64,000 nt of DNA from Natronohydrobacter sp. (GCA_020832555.1 JAFIEM010000003.1:1-64000), one strand, 5' to 3'. Numbered from the stretch's first letter, positions 36,563 through 45,213 are shown. Made by a program: numbers and translations. The notes: generated from the letters alone by a model not told the origin.

Positions 36563-37578
36563 CCTTCGGTCCTTTCCAGATCATCGCCGCGGGTCACGCC
36601 GCTGATGAGTTGATAGGCCAGAAGATCGGCCATGTCATGCGGGTCGCGGATCAGGGGGCGCAGATCCGCGTGCAGGCCTGCGCGGCGCTTGGCCTCGGTG
36701 CGTTCCAGAGCGACGGCTTCTTCCAATGAGACGAAGCGGAAGTGCAGGTCGGCCCCGGCCGGGGCCTGCACCAGTCGCGGCAGGTCCGAAGGCAGCACGG
36801 TGGCGATGCGCGGGTAGCCTCCGGTGGTCTGACATTCGGCCAGAAGCACGAAGGGCATGCCATCGCCCGTAATCTGAATATCGCCCGGCGCTATGGCTTC
36901 CGAAAGGAGCGTCAGCCCGGTTTTCAGCCCAAACCCTGGCCCTTGCGGCACCAACCGCTGGCCCATGCGGTTGCCGCGCGCATCCTTGCGAAAGACAGTC
37001 TCAGCGAATCGCGCGCGTTCGGCCTGCGGGAAGAGGCGCGTCTGCGGGGTTTCCACGATCCGCAACACCCCGCCGTCGAACCGCGCAAGCGGAGCAAGGG
37101 CCAGCCCGGTCCGGTGTCCGGCATCTGGGCCAAGGGGCAGTTCATCCCCGTTTTCGAGCATCCGGGCAATTCCTGCGGCCAGATGCGCCGAGCGTGCGCC
37201 CAGCAGTTCGGGCGTCTCAAGCCCGCCGCCGAAGCTGATATAGCTGTACCCGCCCCGGCTGCCCGAAAGCTCAAGCCTCGTGCCCGCTTGCAGCAGGTGG
37301 CTGGCCTGCCAGGCAAGCGCTGCCCCGTCGCAAAGCACCCGCATCGGGGCACCGGTCAGCGTGATCCGCACAGGGGCATCCGCGCTGAGGGTCAGAAAGC
37401 TTCCGGCAATCTCGATCCCGGCAAGCGTGGCATCCTGCGCCAAGAGCGCCGCGCCTTCGACCAGCGCCAGCCGGTCCATCGCCCCGCCGCGTGAAAGTCC
37501 CTGCGCCAGATAGCCGGGGCGGCCCATATCCTGAAGCGTGATGCCCGGCCCGGCGCGATGGAGCATGATCCCGGCCAT
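36559..37578 (-). CDS. pxpC: 5-oxoprolinase subunit C (KipA-like)
   Basis: Biotin-dependent-carboxylase-like subunit that with PxpB phosphorylates 5-oxoproline. 339 aa, with the opening GPGITLQDMGRPGYLAQGLSRGGAMD (residues about 10-35, Gly/Asp-rich block of the allophanate hydrolase subunit 2 family), SGSRGGYSYISFGGG and VLLAECQTTGGYPRIATV near the C-terminus. It shares one base with pxpB and overlaps pxpA by 4 bases. Confidence 0.94.
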   Translation of the reverse strand: MAGIMLHRAGPGITLQDMGRPGYLAQGLSRGGAMDRLALVEGAALLAQDATLAGIEIAGSFLTLSADAPVRITLTGAPMRVLCDGAALAWQASHLLQAGTRLELSGSRGGYSYISFGGGLETPELLGARSAHLAAGIARMLENGDELPLGPDAGHRTGLALAPLARFDGGVLRIVETPQTRLFPQAERARFAETVFRKDARGNRMGQRLVPQGPGFGLKTGLTLLSEAIAPGDIQITGDGMPFVLLAECQTTGGYPRIATVLPSDLPRLVQAPAGADLHFRFVSLEEAVALERTEAKRRAGLHADLRPLIRDPHDMADLLAYQLISGVTRGDDLERTEG

Positions 37579-38339
37579 CAGTTCACCCTTTCCGAGACGG
37601 CACCGCCCTCTGGCGCATGGCGGATGATCGTCTCGAATTCCGCGCGCGAGACGGGCTGGAACAGCACCTCATCACCGGGGCGCAGCAGGAAGGGATCCGT
37701 GCGGTCCGGCTGGAACAGGCGCAGGGCAGTCTGGCCCACATGTCGCCACCCTGTCGGTGTGCTGACCGAAAAAAGCACCATCTGCCGGATGGCAACAGCC
37801 AGCGCCCCCTCGGGCACACGCGGGGTCAGATCGGTCTGCCGGGGGATGTTCCACTCCTTTGGCAGCTCACCCAGATAGGGCTGGCCGGGGGCGAAGCCGA
37901 TTGTCTGCACGCGCAGCGGGGCCGCGCAGAGCATGGCAACCGCATCGAGGGCCGAGACACCTGCCAGAGCCGCCGCTTCTTCCAGTTGGGGTGCCAGTTC
38001 CGTGCCGAACACTGCCGGAACCCGCCAGAGCCTGCGGCCCTCGGGCAAACCGGCGGCATACCAGTCGCGACTGTCCAGCAGCTCTGTCAGGGCCGGACGC
38101 AGGCTGTCCAGATCACAGATAGTCAGATCCAGCCGCAAATAGACCGAGGTCAGCGAGGTCGAAACCTCGATGAGACCCGGCATATCTGTGGCCGAGATCG
38201 CCGCCCTGAAAGCCAGCGCCGCGCGATTGGCCGCTTCTGTCAGAACCGTGCCGAAACTGATCAATGCCCCATCAACGCCCAGCGCATTGATCACAGGCAT
38301 GTCAACCGGCGCGGCATTGCCTTGCAAGGTTTCTGTCAT
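37578..38339 (-). CDS. pxpB: 5-oxoprolinase subunit B (KipI-like)
   Basis: Partner of PxpC in the kinase-like step of 5-oxoproline opening. The 253-aa protein has the cyclophilin-like KipI plan: ALLISFG-like GALISFG near residue 28, LRLDLTICDLDSL, PAVFGTELAPQLEE and the block IGFAPGQPYLGELP (about 172-185), then RVPEGALAVAIRQMVLFS and STPTGWRHVGQT. First gene of the operon; an inverted repeat lies in its promoter region opposite the wHTH gene. Pyroglutamate arises spontaneously from glutamine, so the set is a repair/salvage route as well as a catabolic one. Confidence 0.94.
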   Translation of the reverse strand: MTETLQGNAAPVDMPVINALGVDGALISFGTVLTEAANRAALAFRAAISATDMPGLIEVSTSLTSVYLRLDLTICDLDSLRPALTELLDSRDWYAAGLPEGRRLWRVPAVFGTELAPQLEEAAALAGVSALDAVAMLCAAPLRVQTIGFAPGQPYLGELPKEWNIPRQTDLTPRVPEGALAVAIRQMVLFSVSTPTGWRHVGQTALRLFQPDRTDPFLLRPGDEVLFQPVSRAEFETIIRHAPEGGAVSERVN

Positions 38340-38371
38340 CGCTCGCCCTTTCCTGCCTGCATCATTTACAT

Positions 38372-38405
38372 ATTATTGACAATTTATCAACAAAGTTTCA
38401 ATAAT
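38372..38405. promoter_or_regulatory. Inverted repeat in the pxpB / wHTH divergent promoter
   Basis: Perfect 8-bp arms ATTATTGA (38372-38379) and TCAATAAT (38398-38405) flank an 18-base AT-rich spacer. This is a reasonable operator for the wHTH protein encoded divergently at 38446, or overlapping -35 elements. No expression data. Confidence 0.5.
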
Positions 38406-38445
38406 TGACTTGGGATGACATGTTCAATGCACAGGGAAAGGCGAT

Positions 38446-38991
38446 ATGGTGCCGAAAAACGATGCCGCCGAGACACCCGCGCAGACCGGTATCGGCCCGG
38501 TGGTGAGTTCTGCACATCTGGCCGGGGCCTCTTGCCCGGCGCTGTCAGAGATGGAATTTGCGCTGACAATGGCAAATAATGCCTTTCAACGCTGGATCAT
38601 GCGCTGCATGACGGCCGCGGGCATGCCGGGGCTGTCCCCGCTTGAAGTGTTGATCGTGCATCTGGTGCACCATCGCGACCGCCCCAAAACGCTGGCCGAT
38701 ATCTGCCTTGTGCTGAATATCGAGGACACGCATCTGGCGAATTACGCGATCAAGAAACTCGCGGCGCAGAAACTGGTCACGGTTGGTCGCAAGGGCAAGG
38801 AAAAGACGGTAGCAATCACCGGGAAGGGTGCACAGTTCTGCATCCGCTACGGCGAGATTCGCGACGTCCTGCTGGTGCGCGCGGCGCATCAGATGGGGCA
38901 TGATCCTGCGGACCTGAGCCGGTTGGCCGCCTTGCTGCGCAACCTGTCGGGCGTGTATGATCAGGCCACGCGCGCCGCTGCGGTCCTGTAG
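38446..38991 (+). CDS. MarR-like winged-helix regulator (COG5631 type)
   Basis: 181-aa predicted transcription factor. After a ~40-residue flexible start comes a helical stretch (MEFALTMANNAFQRW) and a winged-helix domain: LSPLEVLIVHLVHH, LADICLVLNIEDTHLANYAIKKLAAQKLV (recognition helix region, about 85-113), and the wing VGRKGKEKTVAIT. It is divergent from pxpB across an AT-rich inverted repeat and so probably regulates the 5-oxoprolinase operon. Effector unknown. Confidence 0.8.
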   Translation: MVPKNDAAETPAQTGIGPVVSSAHLAGASCPALSEMEFALTMANNAFQRWIMRCMTAAGMPGLSPLEVLIVHLVHHRDRPKTLADICLVLNIEDTHLANYAIKKLAAQKLVTVGRKGKEKTVAITGKGAQFCIRYGEIRDVLLVRAAHQMGHDPADLSRLAALLRNLSGVYDQATRAAAVL

Positions 38992-39000
38992 CGCCCCCAC

Positions 39001-40032
39001 TCACGCCTCTGCCAGAGGCGGCAGGTTGTAGCGCGTCACGATCATGATTTCGCTTGAACGCGTGCCGCTGTCCTGTGTCAGGCGGTGCGGCGGGTCGAGT
39101 GCCATCCTGAACAATTTGCGCATGTCCTGTGACAGATCATGATGCAGCACATAACTGATCGCGCCTTTCGACAGAAGGAGGCGGTTTTCGCGATCAAGGT
39201 CATGGGCGATATAGACCACAGGATACTTGCGGTATTCCGACAGTTTGCGCAGGATCGCCGCGTTCCCGCCGCCCATTGAATAGACCGCCGTGACGGGCCG
39301 TTCTTCTGCCAGCAGATTGTCGAGCGACCGGGCCGTTGCAGCGGTCATGCCCGCGCCCCCTGCCACATCCAGAAGCCGGCACTCCGGTTTCAGGCTGATC
39401 AGCAGGTCGCGAAAGGCAGTGAGCCGGTCTGTCTCGCCGCGGAAACTGTCCTGACTGCGCGAGGTCAGAACAGTGGCTGGTCCGTCAGGCAGGCTTTGGG
39501 CGATGAGATAGGCGGCGATCCGCCCGGCCTGAGCATTGTCCAGACCGAAATAGCCGTTGCGCGGACTGCCCGGCAGGTCCGTGACCAAGGTGAAGACCGG
39601 GATCCCGGCTTCGGCCAGTCTGGCGACCATCGCACGGATTGCGGGCGTGTCCCGCAGTTTCAGACAGACCCCCTGACTGCCGCGCCGCGCGATGCGCGCC
39701 AGAGCGGCGAGGGTTTCCTCTTCACTCATGATTTCCTGAAACTGGAAGCGCAGGCGGATCGCGGTGTCGGGAAAGAAACGCAGCGCGGTTTCTGCGGCCT
39801 GCCGGATTTCCCGCGAGAAGCGTTTGGGGGCTTCTACGAGCATATCCAGAAACACCCGCCTGCCACGGGCCGCCATCTGCGCTTCCTGCGCGGTCAATTC
39901 GCGCAGGGCCATTTCGACGCGTTTGCGTGTCTGCGGGCTGACATTGGGCCGATTGTTGATCACCCGGTCAACCGTCGCGGTTCCAAGACCCGCCTGACGC
40001 GCAATCTCCTTGATGGGGAAACGATGTGCCAT
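39001..40032 (-). CDS. LacI family regulator
   Basis: 343-aa repressor. HTH at the N-terminus (FPIKEIARQAGLGTATVDRVINNRPNVS, about 4-31) and a periplasmic-binding-protein-like core (VFLDMLVEAPKRFSREI, YFGLDNAQAGRIAAYLIAQ). The start at 40032 has a compact HTH; the open frame continues to 40068. It is divergent from the PhyH-type dioxygenase gene and most likely controls it. A diverged LacI-type palindrome lies between them. The AT motif differs from the second LacI protein of the window, so the two presumably serve separate regulons. Confidence 0.9.
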   Translation of the reverse strand: MAHRFPIKEIARQAGLGTATVDRVINNRPNVSPQTRKRVEMALRELTAQEAQMAARGRRVFLDMLVEAPKRFSREIRQAAETALRFFPDTAIRLRFQFQEIMSEEETLAALARIARRGSQGVCLKLRDTPAIRAMVARLAEAGIPVFTLVTDLPGSPRNGYFGLDNAQAGRIAAYLIAQSLPDGPATVLTSRSQDSFRGETDRLTAFRDLLISLKPECRLLDVAGGAGMTAATARSLDNLLAEERPVTAVYSMGGGNAAILRKLSEYRKYPVVYIAHDLDRENRLLLSKGAISYVLHHDLSQDMRKLFRMALDPPHRLTQDSGTRSSEIMIVTRYNLPPLAEA

Positions 40033-40062
40033 TGATGGATTTCTGATGTGTTTTTGACGGCG

Positions 40063-40078
40063 TGGCAACTGGTTTCAG
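40063..40078. promoter_or_regulatory. Candidate LacI-type operator (imperfect)
   Basis: TGGCAACTGGTTTCAG matches the perfect LacI palindrome found at 47166 and 51456 at 12 of 16 positions and keeps the central AAC-x-GGTT. It is placed between the LacI gene at 39001 and the PhyH gene. It may be that regulator's own operator or chance. Confidence 0.35.
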
Positions 40079-40119
40079 AGATAGAACAGGATCAGAGAAC
40101 TTGAACAAAGGTGCGCGAA

Positions 40120-41298
40120 ATGACTCTGGACCTGACCCATCCGCTGACCGGTTTTTATGAGGAAGCCGACTGTGATCTGACTGAATTCGCGGCCCTGACC
40201 GCCCGGACGGTCGATCCCGCCACGATCCCGCATGCTGCGGATGCGCCGCGCAACATACCCGTTTATGACATGGGCCTTCTCGCGCCAAAGCTTGCCGTCC
40301 CTGCGACGCGGCGCGCGCTGATGGCGGAATGGGCGCGCATCCTGCAGCAGGGTGCGGGTGTGTTCGTGCTGAAACAGGCCTGTGCGGATCTGGGCGCGAT
40401 CGATCAGGCAACGGCGGTCTATGACCAGATCATCGCCGAGGAACGCGCGGCGGGGGCCAGCGGGGCAGACCATTTCGCTGCAGCAGGCCATAATGACCGG
40501 ATCTGGAATTCGCTGCAGAAACTGGCGCTGAGAGCCCCGGCGACTTTCCTGCGCTATTTCGCCAGCCCGGCGATAGATGCCGCCTGCGAGGCCTGGCTTG
40601 GTCCGAATTACCAGATGACCGCGCAGATCAATCTTGTTCACCCGGGCGGGCAGGCGCAACAGGCCCATCGCGACTATCATCTGGGGTTTCAAAGCGCCGG
40701 TGTCAGCGCCACCTATCCTGCGCATGTGCATGATCTGTCGCCGCTGATGACGCTGCAGGGGGGGATCGCGCATTGTGACATGCCCATCGAGTCGGGGCCG
40801 ACGAAATTGCTGCCCTTCTCGCAGCTTTATCGTCCCGGCTATGCCGCCTGGCGGCGGCCCGATTTCCGGGCACATTTCGAGACGCATTTCGTGCAGCTTC
40901 CGCTGGAGAAAGGTGATGCGATCTTCTTCAACCCGGCCCTGTTCCATGCCGCAGGCGAGAATACCAGCAGCGGGATTCACCGTATGGTCAATCTGCTGCA
41001 AATCTCCTCGGCTTTCGGGCGGGCGATGGAAAGTGTGGATCGTCTGGCCATCTGCAAGGCGCTGTTTCCCGAGCTCTGCAAGGCCAGTTCCGGCCTGAGC
41101 GCGCTGGCACGCGAAGCCATACTGGGCGCCGCCGCCGAAGGCTATTCCTTCCCCACCAATCTGGACCGCGACCCGCCGGTGGATGGGCTGGCCCCGAAAA
41201 CGCAAAAGGCAATCCTGCGCGAGGCAGTGCTGGAGGGTTGGTCCGCGCAGGATCTGGACGCGGCTCTTGAGGCCCTGGCGGCGCGACAGAGACCCTGA
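40120..41298 (+). CDS. PhyH (phytanoyl-CoA dioxygenase) superfamily protein
   Basis: 392-aa putative Fe(II)/2-oxoglutarate-dependent oxygenase. The metal triad is visible: His-x-Asp in QQAHRDYHLGF (about 183-190) and the distal His in HAAGENTSSGIHRMVN (about 284-299; HAAG or the second His, with Arg binding 2-oxoglutarate). The start at 40120 has AAAGG eight bases upstream; a GTG at 40111 is an alternative. Substrate unknown; it stands between betaine and inositol catabolic genes under its own divergent LacI regulator, so a hydroxylation of a small polyol-linked or N-methylated compound is a guess only. Confidence 0.82.
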   Translation: MTLDLTHPLTGFYEEADCDLTEFAALTARTVDPATIPHAADAPRNIPVYDMGLLAPKLAVPATRRALMAEWARILQQGAGVFVLKQACADLGAIDQATAVYDQIIAEERAAGASGADHFAAAGHNDRIWNSLQKLALRAPATFLRYFASPAIDAACEAWLGPNYQMTAQINLVHPGGQAQQAHRDYHLGFQSAGVSATYPAHVHDLSPLMTLQGGIAHCDMPIESGPTKLLPFSQLYRPGYAAWRRPDFRAHFETHFVQLPLEKGDAIFFNPALFHAAGENTSSGIHRMVNLLQISSAFGRAMESVDRLAICKALFPELCKASSGLSALAREAILGAAAEGYSFPTNLDRDPPVDGLAPKTQKAILREAVLEGWSAQDLDAALEALAARQRP

Positions 41299-41371
41299 AC
41301 GCCGCGCGCTCTTGCAGGTCCGCGCGTGATCAGCCTAGACTGCGCGCGACCTTGACGACACGAGTATCCAG

Positions 41372-41563
41372 ATGCGCCTGATTGATCCCGACCATCCGTT
41401 CTATCGTCCGAAATGGCGCCGCTATGTTCTTGTCGCGGCGCCATTTGTCTGGTCGGGCGTGGAATGGAGCCTTGGCAATGCGATCTGGGGCTCTCTGTCC
41501 GCCGCGATTGGCGGCTATCTGGCGTGGCATCTGGTGCTGAACTGGCGCGACCCTGCGGATTAA
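41372..41563 (+). CDS. Small membrane protein of unknown function
   Basis: 63 aa, starting MRLIDPDHPFYRPKWRR. A hydrophobic segment (VLVAAPFVWSGVEW) and a second (AIWGSLSAAIGGYLAWHLVL) suggest two membrane passes with a basic N-terminal cytoplasmic end. Such short LIDPDHPFFRP-type proteins occur commonly as solitary genes in this group, as far as I recall. Stop overlaps the iolG stop by 4 bases (convergent). Function unknown. Confidence 0.7.
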   Translation: MRLIDPDHPFYRPKWRRYVLVAAPFVWSGVEWSLGNAIWGSLSAAIGGYLAWHLVLNWRDPAD

Positions 41564-42555
41564 TCGAGCGGCAGATCAACCGGCTGGCCGCTCTCGCGCG
41601 ACAGTGTTGCCGCATCGGCCAGCATCTGCGCGCGCAAACCGTCCTCGATCCCCGGACCGGTCTGCGCATCCCCGGTCACGGCGGCCACGAAGGCGCGCAT
41701 TTCGGCCAGATAGGCGGCTTCATAGCGTTCGAGGAAGAAATGCTGTGCCGGATCGCGGCGGAAACCTGCATCAGTGGCAATCTCGACTGTGCTTTCCAGC
41801 TGGTTCTCGGCGCGCAACATGCCGCGCTGGCCATGCACTTCGATCCGCTGGTCATAGCCATAGCTTGCCCGGCGCGAATTCGAGATCTGGCAGATCCGCC
41901 CGCTGGTGGTGGTCAGGATCACGGCGGCGGTGTCCACATCGCCCGCCGCGCCGATTTCGGGATCGACAAGCGCGCTGCCCATAGCGTGCAAGCGGATGAA
42001 TTCTTCACCCATCAGAAACCGCGCCATGTCGAAATCATGGATCATCATGTCCCGAAACAGCCCACCCGAGCGCGCGATATAGGACACAGGCGGCGGGGAA
42101 GGGTCGCGCGAGGTGATGGTGACAAGCTCTACCGCGCCGATATCGCCCGCTCGCAGCCGTGCGCGCAGGGCCGCGAAATTGGGGTCGAACCGGCGGTTGA
42201 AGCCGGTCATGAAGGGCACATCTGCCGCCTGAACCGCGGCCATGCAGATGCGGATATTTTCGACGGACATATCGACGGGCTTTTCGCAGAAAATCGCCTT
42301 GCCAGCCTTGGCGGCGCCCATGATCTGGCTGAAGTGGCTATCGGTGGGTGTGCCTATGATCACGGCATCCACATCACTGGCCGTGAGGATCGCTTCCACA
42401 TCGCGCACTTCTGCGCCTGTGGTGGCGGCCAGCGTCTGTGCGGCGGTCGGGATCGCGTCGGCCACGGCGACCACTTCTGCGCCGTCCAGCGCCTTGATGC
42501 TGCGCGCATGGACCTGACCGATCCGCCCGCAGCCCAGTATTCCGATTCTCAGCAT
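41560..42555 (-). CDS. iolG: Inositol 2-dehydrogenase
   Basis: NAD-dependent oxidation of myo-inositol to 2-keto-myo-inositol. The 331-aa Gfo/Idh/MocA protein has the N-terminal GILGCGRIGQVHARS, the CEKP motif with catalytic Lys (about 95-98), GFNRRFDPNF and MIHDFDMARFLMGEEF, which carries the Asp/His of the active site and is characteristic of IolG. Start at 42555, one base after the aldolase stop. Last gene of the iolD-C-B-J-G operon. Confidence 0.95.
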   Translation of the reverse strand: MLRIGILGCGRIGQVHARSIKALDGAEVVAVADAIPTAAQTLAATTGAEVRDVEAILTASDVDAVIIGTPTDSHFSQIMGAAKAGKAIFCEKPVDMSVENIRICMAAVQAADVPFMTGFNRRFDPNFAALRARLRAGDIGAVELVTITSRDPSPPPVSYIARSGGLFRDMMIHDFDMARFLMGEEFIRLHAMGSALVDPEIGAAGDVDTAAVILTTTSGRICQISNSRRASYGYDQRIEVHGQRGMLRAENQLESTVEIATDAGFRRDPAQHFFLERYEAAYLAEMRAFVAAVTGDAQTGPGIEDGLRAQMLADAATLSRESGQPVDLPLD

Positions 42556-42556
42556 C

Positions 42557-43396
42557 TTATGCCTTTCCCGATGCGCCAAGGCCCCGGATGACCGCGCGGG
42601 CGGCATCGAAGACCGGATCATGTGTTTCTTTCAGTATCGACACGCGGTCAAACCGCGCGGGGTCTGCATTGACCGCATCGCGCAGCGCTTTGCCAAAGGC
42701 CATGCGCAACTCGGTGCCGATGTTGAATTTTGCGATCCGTGAGCCGGTCGCAAGTGCCAGGCGCTGCGCGTAAGGCACGCCAGAGCCGCCGTGAATAACC
42801 AGCGGCACTTCGGTCAGCGCTTCGATGGCACGGATGCGGGCTTCGTCCAGCCCGCCCTCGTGATCGGTTTGCAGATGCACGTTGCCGACGGAAATGGCCA
42901 TCGCATCCACAGATGTTTCGCGCGCGAAACGGTCGGCCTCTGCCGGGTCCGTGCCCGCAGAGTTTTCGCCCCCGGAATAGCCGACAAACCCAATCTCACC
43001 CTCGCAGGAAATGCCCGCTGCATGGGCCAGTTCCGCAACCTGCGCAGTCTCTGCAATGTTCTGCGCAAGCGGCTTGCGTGAGCCGTCATACATCAGCGAG
43101 GTGAAGCCCGCATCGCGCGCCTCTCGGCATTCATCGAGCGTATAGCCGTGATCCAGATGCACCACGACCGGCACATCCACATCTGCCGCCAGATGACGCA
43201 TCATCGCGCCCAGCACCGGAAGCGGCGTATGCGCGCGGCAGCTTGGCCCAGCTTGCAGGATAACCGGCGCGCGTTCCGCCTGTGCAGCCAAGGCATAGGC
43301 GCGCATGTCCTCCCATCCAAGGCAGACAAGGCCAGGGACGGCATAGCCGCCTGTGAGCGCAGGTTGCAAAACGTCAGAGAGCGTTGCGAGGGTCAT
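42557..43396 (-). CDS. iolJ: Class II aldolase, likely 6-phospho-5-dehydro-2-deoxy-gluconate aldolase
   Basis: Zn-dependent fructose-bisphosphate-type aldolase (279 aa). Zinc and phosphate motifs: VVVHLDHGYTLDECREARDAG (His residues at about 80-83), DGSRKPLAQNI, then VIHGGSGVPY (about 205-214). Placed directly between iolB and iolG, it should split the IolC product into malonic semialdehyde and DHAP. A glycolytic role is not excluded. Overlaps iolB by 4 bases. Confidence 0.9.
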   Translation of the reverse strand: MTLATLSDVLQPALTGGYAVPGLVCLGWEDMRAYALAAQAERAPVILQAGPSCRAHTPLPVLGAMMRHLAADVDVPVVVHLDHGYTLDECREARDAGFTSLMYDGSRKPLAQNIAETAQVAELAHAAGISCEGEIGFVGYSGGENSAGTDPAEADRFARETSVDAMAISVGNVHLQTDHEGGLDEARIRAIEALTEVPLVIHGGSGVPYAQRLALATGSRIAKFNIGTELRMAFGKALRDAVNADPARFDRVSILKETHDPVFDAARAVIRGLGASGKA

Positions 43397-44232
43397 TTGA
43401 ATTTCGCCACCATATCCATGATTCCGGGGATCGTGTGCAGTTGGGCTGCATGGGTGGGCTGGAAATACTGTTTCAGGCTGCGCTGTGACTGCCCGCCAAG
43501 GATGGTGAAATAATACATCTCATATCCCGGCAGCACGCAGCAGGGGTGATAGCCCTTGTCGATCAGCACGGTCGAGCCATTGACGATGTGATAGGCGTCA
43601 CCCGGTTCGTTATCGACCCGTTGCAGCATTTGCAGGCCGGACCCGTAATCGGGCTTGAAGCGGAAATTGTAGCATTCGTCATGCCGGGTTTCGTCCGGCA
43701 GACGGTCGGTGTCATGCTTGTGACTGGGAAAGCCCGACCAGCCCCCTGCCCCCACGGTGAAGAGTTCCGACACCAGCAATCGCCCCACGCGGTCATGATG
43801 TGCCGCCCCGAGGATATGCTTGATCTTGCGATGGGTCTTGGTGTCGTCGCTGCCATATTGCACCACATCCAGATCGCCCGCGCGCACGGCGAAGGGTTTG
43901 AGGGTTTCGGCAAACTGTGCGCCTGCAATGAAACATTCAGTATCGGTCTGGGCGGTGATGCGCGCGCCGGTATCAGTGGGGATATAAACGCCCTCTGGCT
44001 CTCCATCCCAGACATCGGCGCCGCGATTGCCGATATCGGCGTAGGTTTCGCCAGCGGTTTCAACTGTGACTGTCCCGGTGGCGGGCACGATACAGGTTTC
44101 ATAGCCTGGCACGCGGTAATCGAAATGCGCGCCCGCTTTCAGCTTCACGATGTTGAAATAGACCAGCGGCACATGGGCATCATGGGTGTCCACGATGGGC
44201 CGGTTCTGGTTGTCATGCGGGGCAATATGCAT
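43393..44232 (-). CDS. iolB: 5-deoxy-glucuronate isomerase (first of two)
   Basis: Isomerises 5-deoxy-glucuronate to 5-dehydro-2-deoxy-gluconate. The 279-aa bicupin has FNIVKLKAGAHFDYRVPGYETCIVPATG, then WSGFPSHKHDTD (metal-binding His pair, about 165-176) and YHPCCVLPGYEMYYFTILGG near the C-terminus. Within the iol operon between iolC (11-base gap) and iolJ. A paralogue with the same plan is encoded at 54484-55278. Confidence 0.95.
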   Translation of the reverse strand: MHIAPHDNQNRPIVDTHDAHVPLVYFNIVKLKAGAHFDYRVPGYETCIVPATGTVTVETAGETYADIGNRGADVWDGEPEGVYIPTDTGARITAQTDTECFIAGAQFAETLKPFAVRAGDLDVVQYGSDDTKTHRKIKHILGAAHHDRVGRLLVSELFTVGAGGWSGFPSHKHDTDRLPDETRHDECYNFRFKPDYGSGLQMLQRVDNEPGDAYHIVNGSTVLIDKGYHPCCVLPGYEMYYFTILGGQSQRSLKQYFQPTHAAQLHTIPGIMDMVAKFK

Positions 44233-44243
44233 GGGCGGTCCTT

Positions 44244-45212
44244 TCAGGCGGCGCTGGGGTCGGCGTGGCGTTGCAGGAAATCGTCAAGTTCCGCGCGCGT
44301 GGGCATGGCGGGCGCGCAGCCGACCCGCGCGACCACCATCGCGGCATTGGCAGAGCCTTGCAGTACGGCATCGCGCACCGGCAGGCCATCGGCCAGCCCT
44401 GCGACCAGCCCGCCCATGAAGCTGTCGCCCGCGCCGGTGGGTTTGAGCGCTTTGGTCGGGAAAATGCCCGTCGTGATCTCCCCTTCCGGCGTGATCGTGA
44501 TCGCGCCTTTTTCGCCCATCTTGTAGACGGCCAGTTTCGCGCCTTGGGCAACCAGTTCGCGGGCCTTGTCGAGACCCTTGGCGTAATCGCCTGCCATGAA
44601 ACCGAATTCAACATCATTGCCGACGATCACATCACAGAGCGCGCCGGCGCGGGAATAGACCTCGGCGGCGACTTGGGGCGAGGGCCAGCTATAGGGGCGA
44701 TAGTCGATATCGAAGATCAGGGGCAGACCCGCCGCTTTCGCCAGTTCAAACCCCCGAAACGCGGCTGTGCGCGAGGGTTCTGCCGCAAAAACCGTGCCTG
44801 TGGTGATCAGCGCGTCATAGGCGGCGTAATCCACGGCCTCGACATCCGCCGCCGTCATCTCGAAATCCGCCGCACCGTTGCGATAGATGACCGACTGGTG
44901 ATCCTCGATCCGGGACTCGACCACGGCCAGAGAATTGCGCGCCTCGCCACCCACGGAACGCACATGGGCGCGGCCAATGCCGTATTTGTCCAGCTGATTG
45001 AGCGCAAACCGCCCGATCGCATCATCCGAGACGCAAGTCACCAGATCAGCGCTGCCGCCCAGTTTGCAGATCGCAACCCCGATATTGGCCGATGACCCGC
45101 CCAGACAGGCGAAGAATTGCGTGGCTTCTTCGGTCTTGGTGCCGGGCGGGTCGGGGTAGAAATCCATGCCCGCGCGCCCGATGATGACAAAGCGATTACC
45201 GTTGAGCCGCAT
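44244..45212 (-). CDS. iolC: 5-dehydro-2-deoxygluconokinase
   Basis: PfkB-family kinase of the inositol pathway. 322 aa: N-terminal FVIIGRAGMDFYPD, the ACLGGSSANIGVAICKLGG block (about 38-56) and the C-terminal anion-hole TGAGDSFMGGLVAGL with catalytic Asp. The start at 45212 gives the usual N-terminus; the longer open frame reads back into iolD. One base separates it from iolD. Confidence 0.95.
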   Translation of the reverse strand: MRLNGNRFVIIGRAGMDFYPDPPGTKTEEATQFFACLGGSSANIGVAICKLGGSADLVTCVSDDAIGRFALNQLDKYGIGRAHVRSVGGEARNSLAVVESRIEDHQSVIYRNGAADFEMTAADVEAVDYAAYDALITTGTVFAAEPSRTAAFRGFELAKAAGLPLIFDIDYRPYSWPSPQVAAEVYSRAGALCDVIVGNDVEFGFMAGDYAKGLDKARELVAQGAKLAVYKMGEKGAITITPEGEITTGIFPTKALKPTGAGDSFMGGLVAGLADGLPVRDAVLQGSANAAMVVARVGCAPAMPTRAELDDFLQRHADPSAA

Positions 45213-45213
45213 C

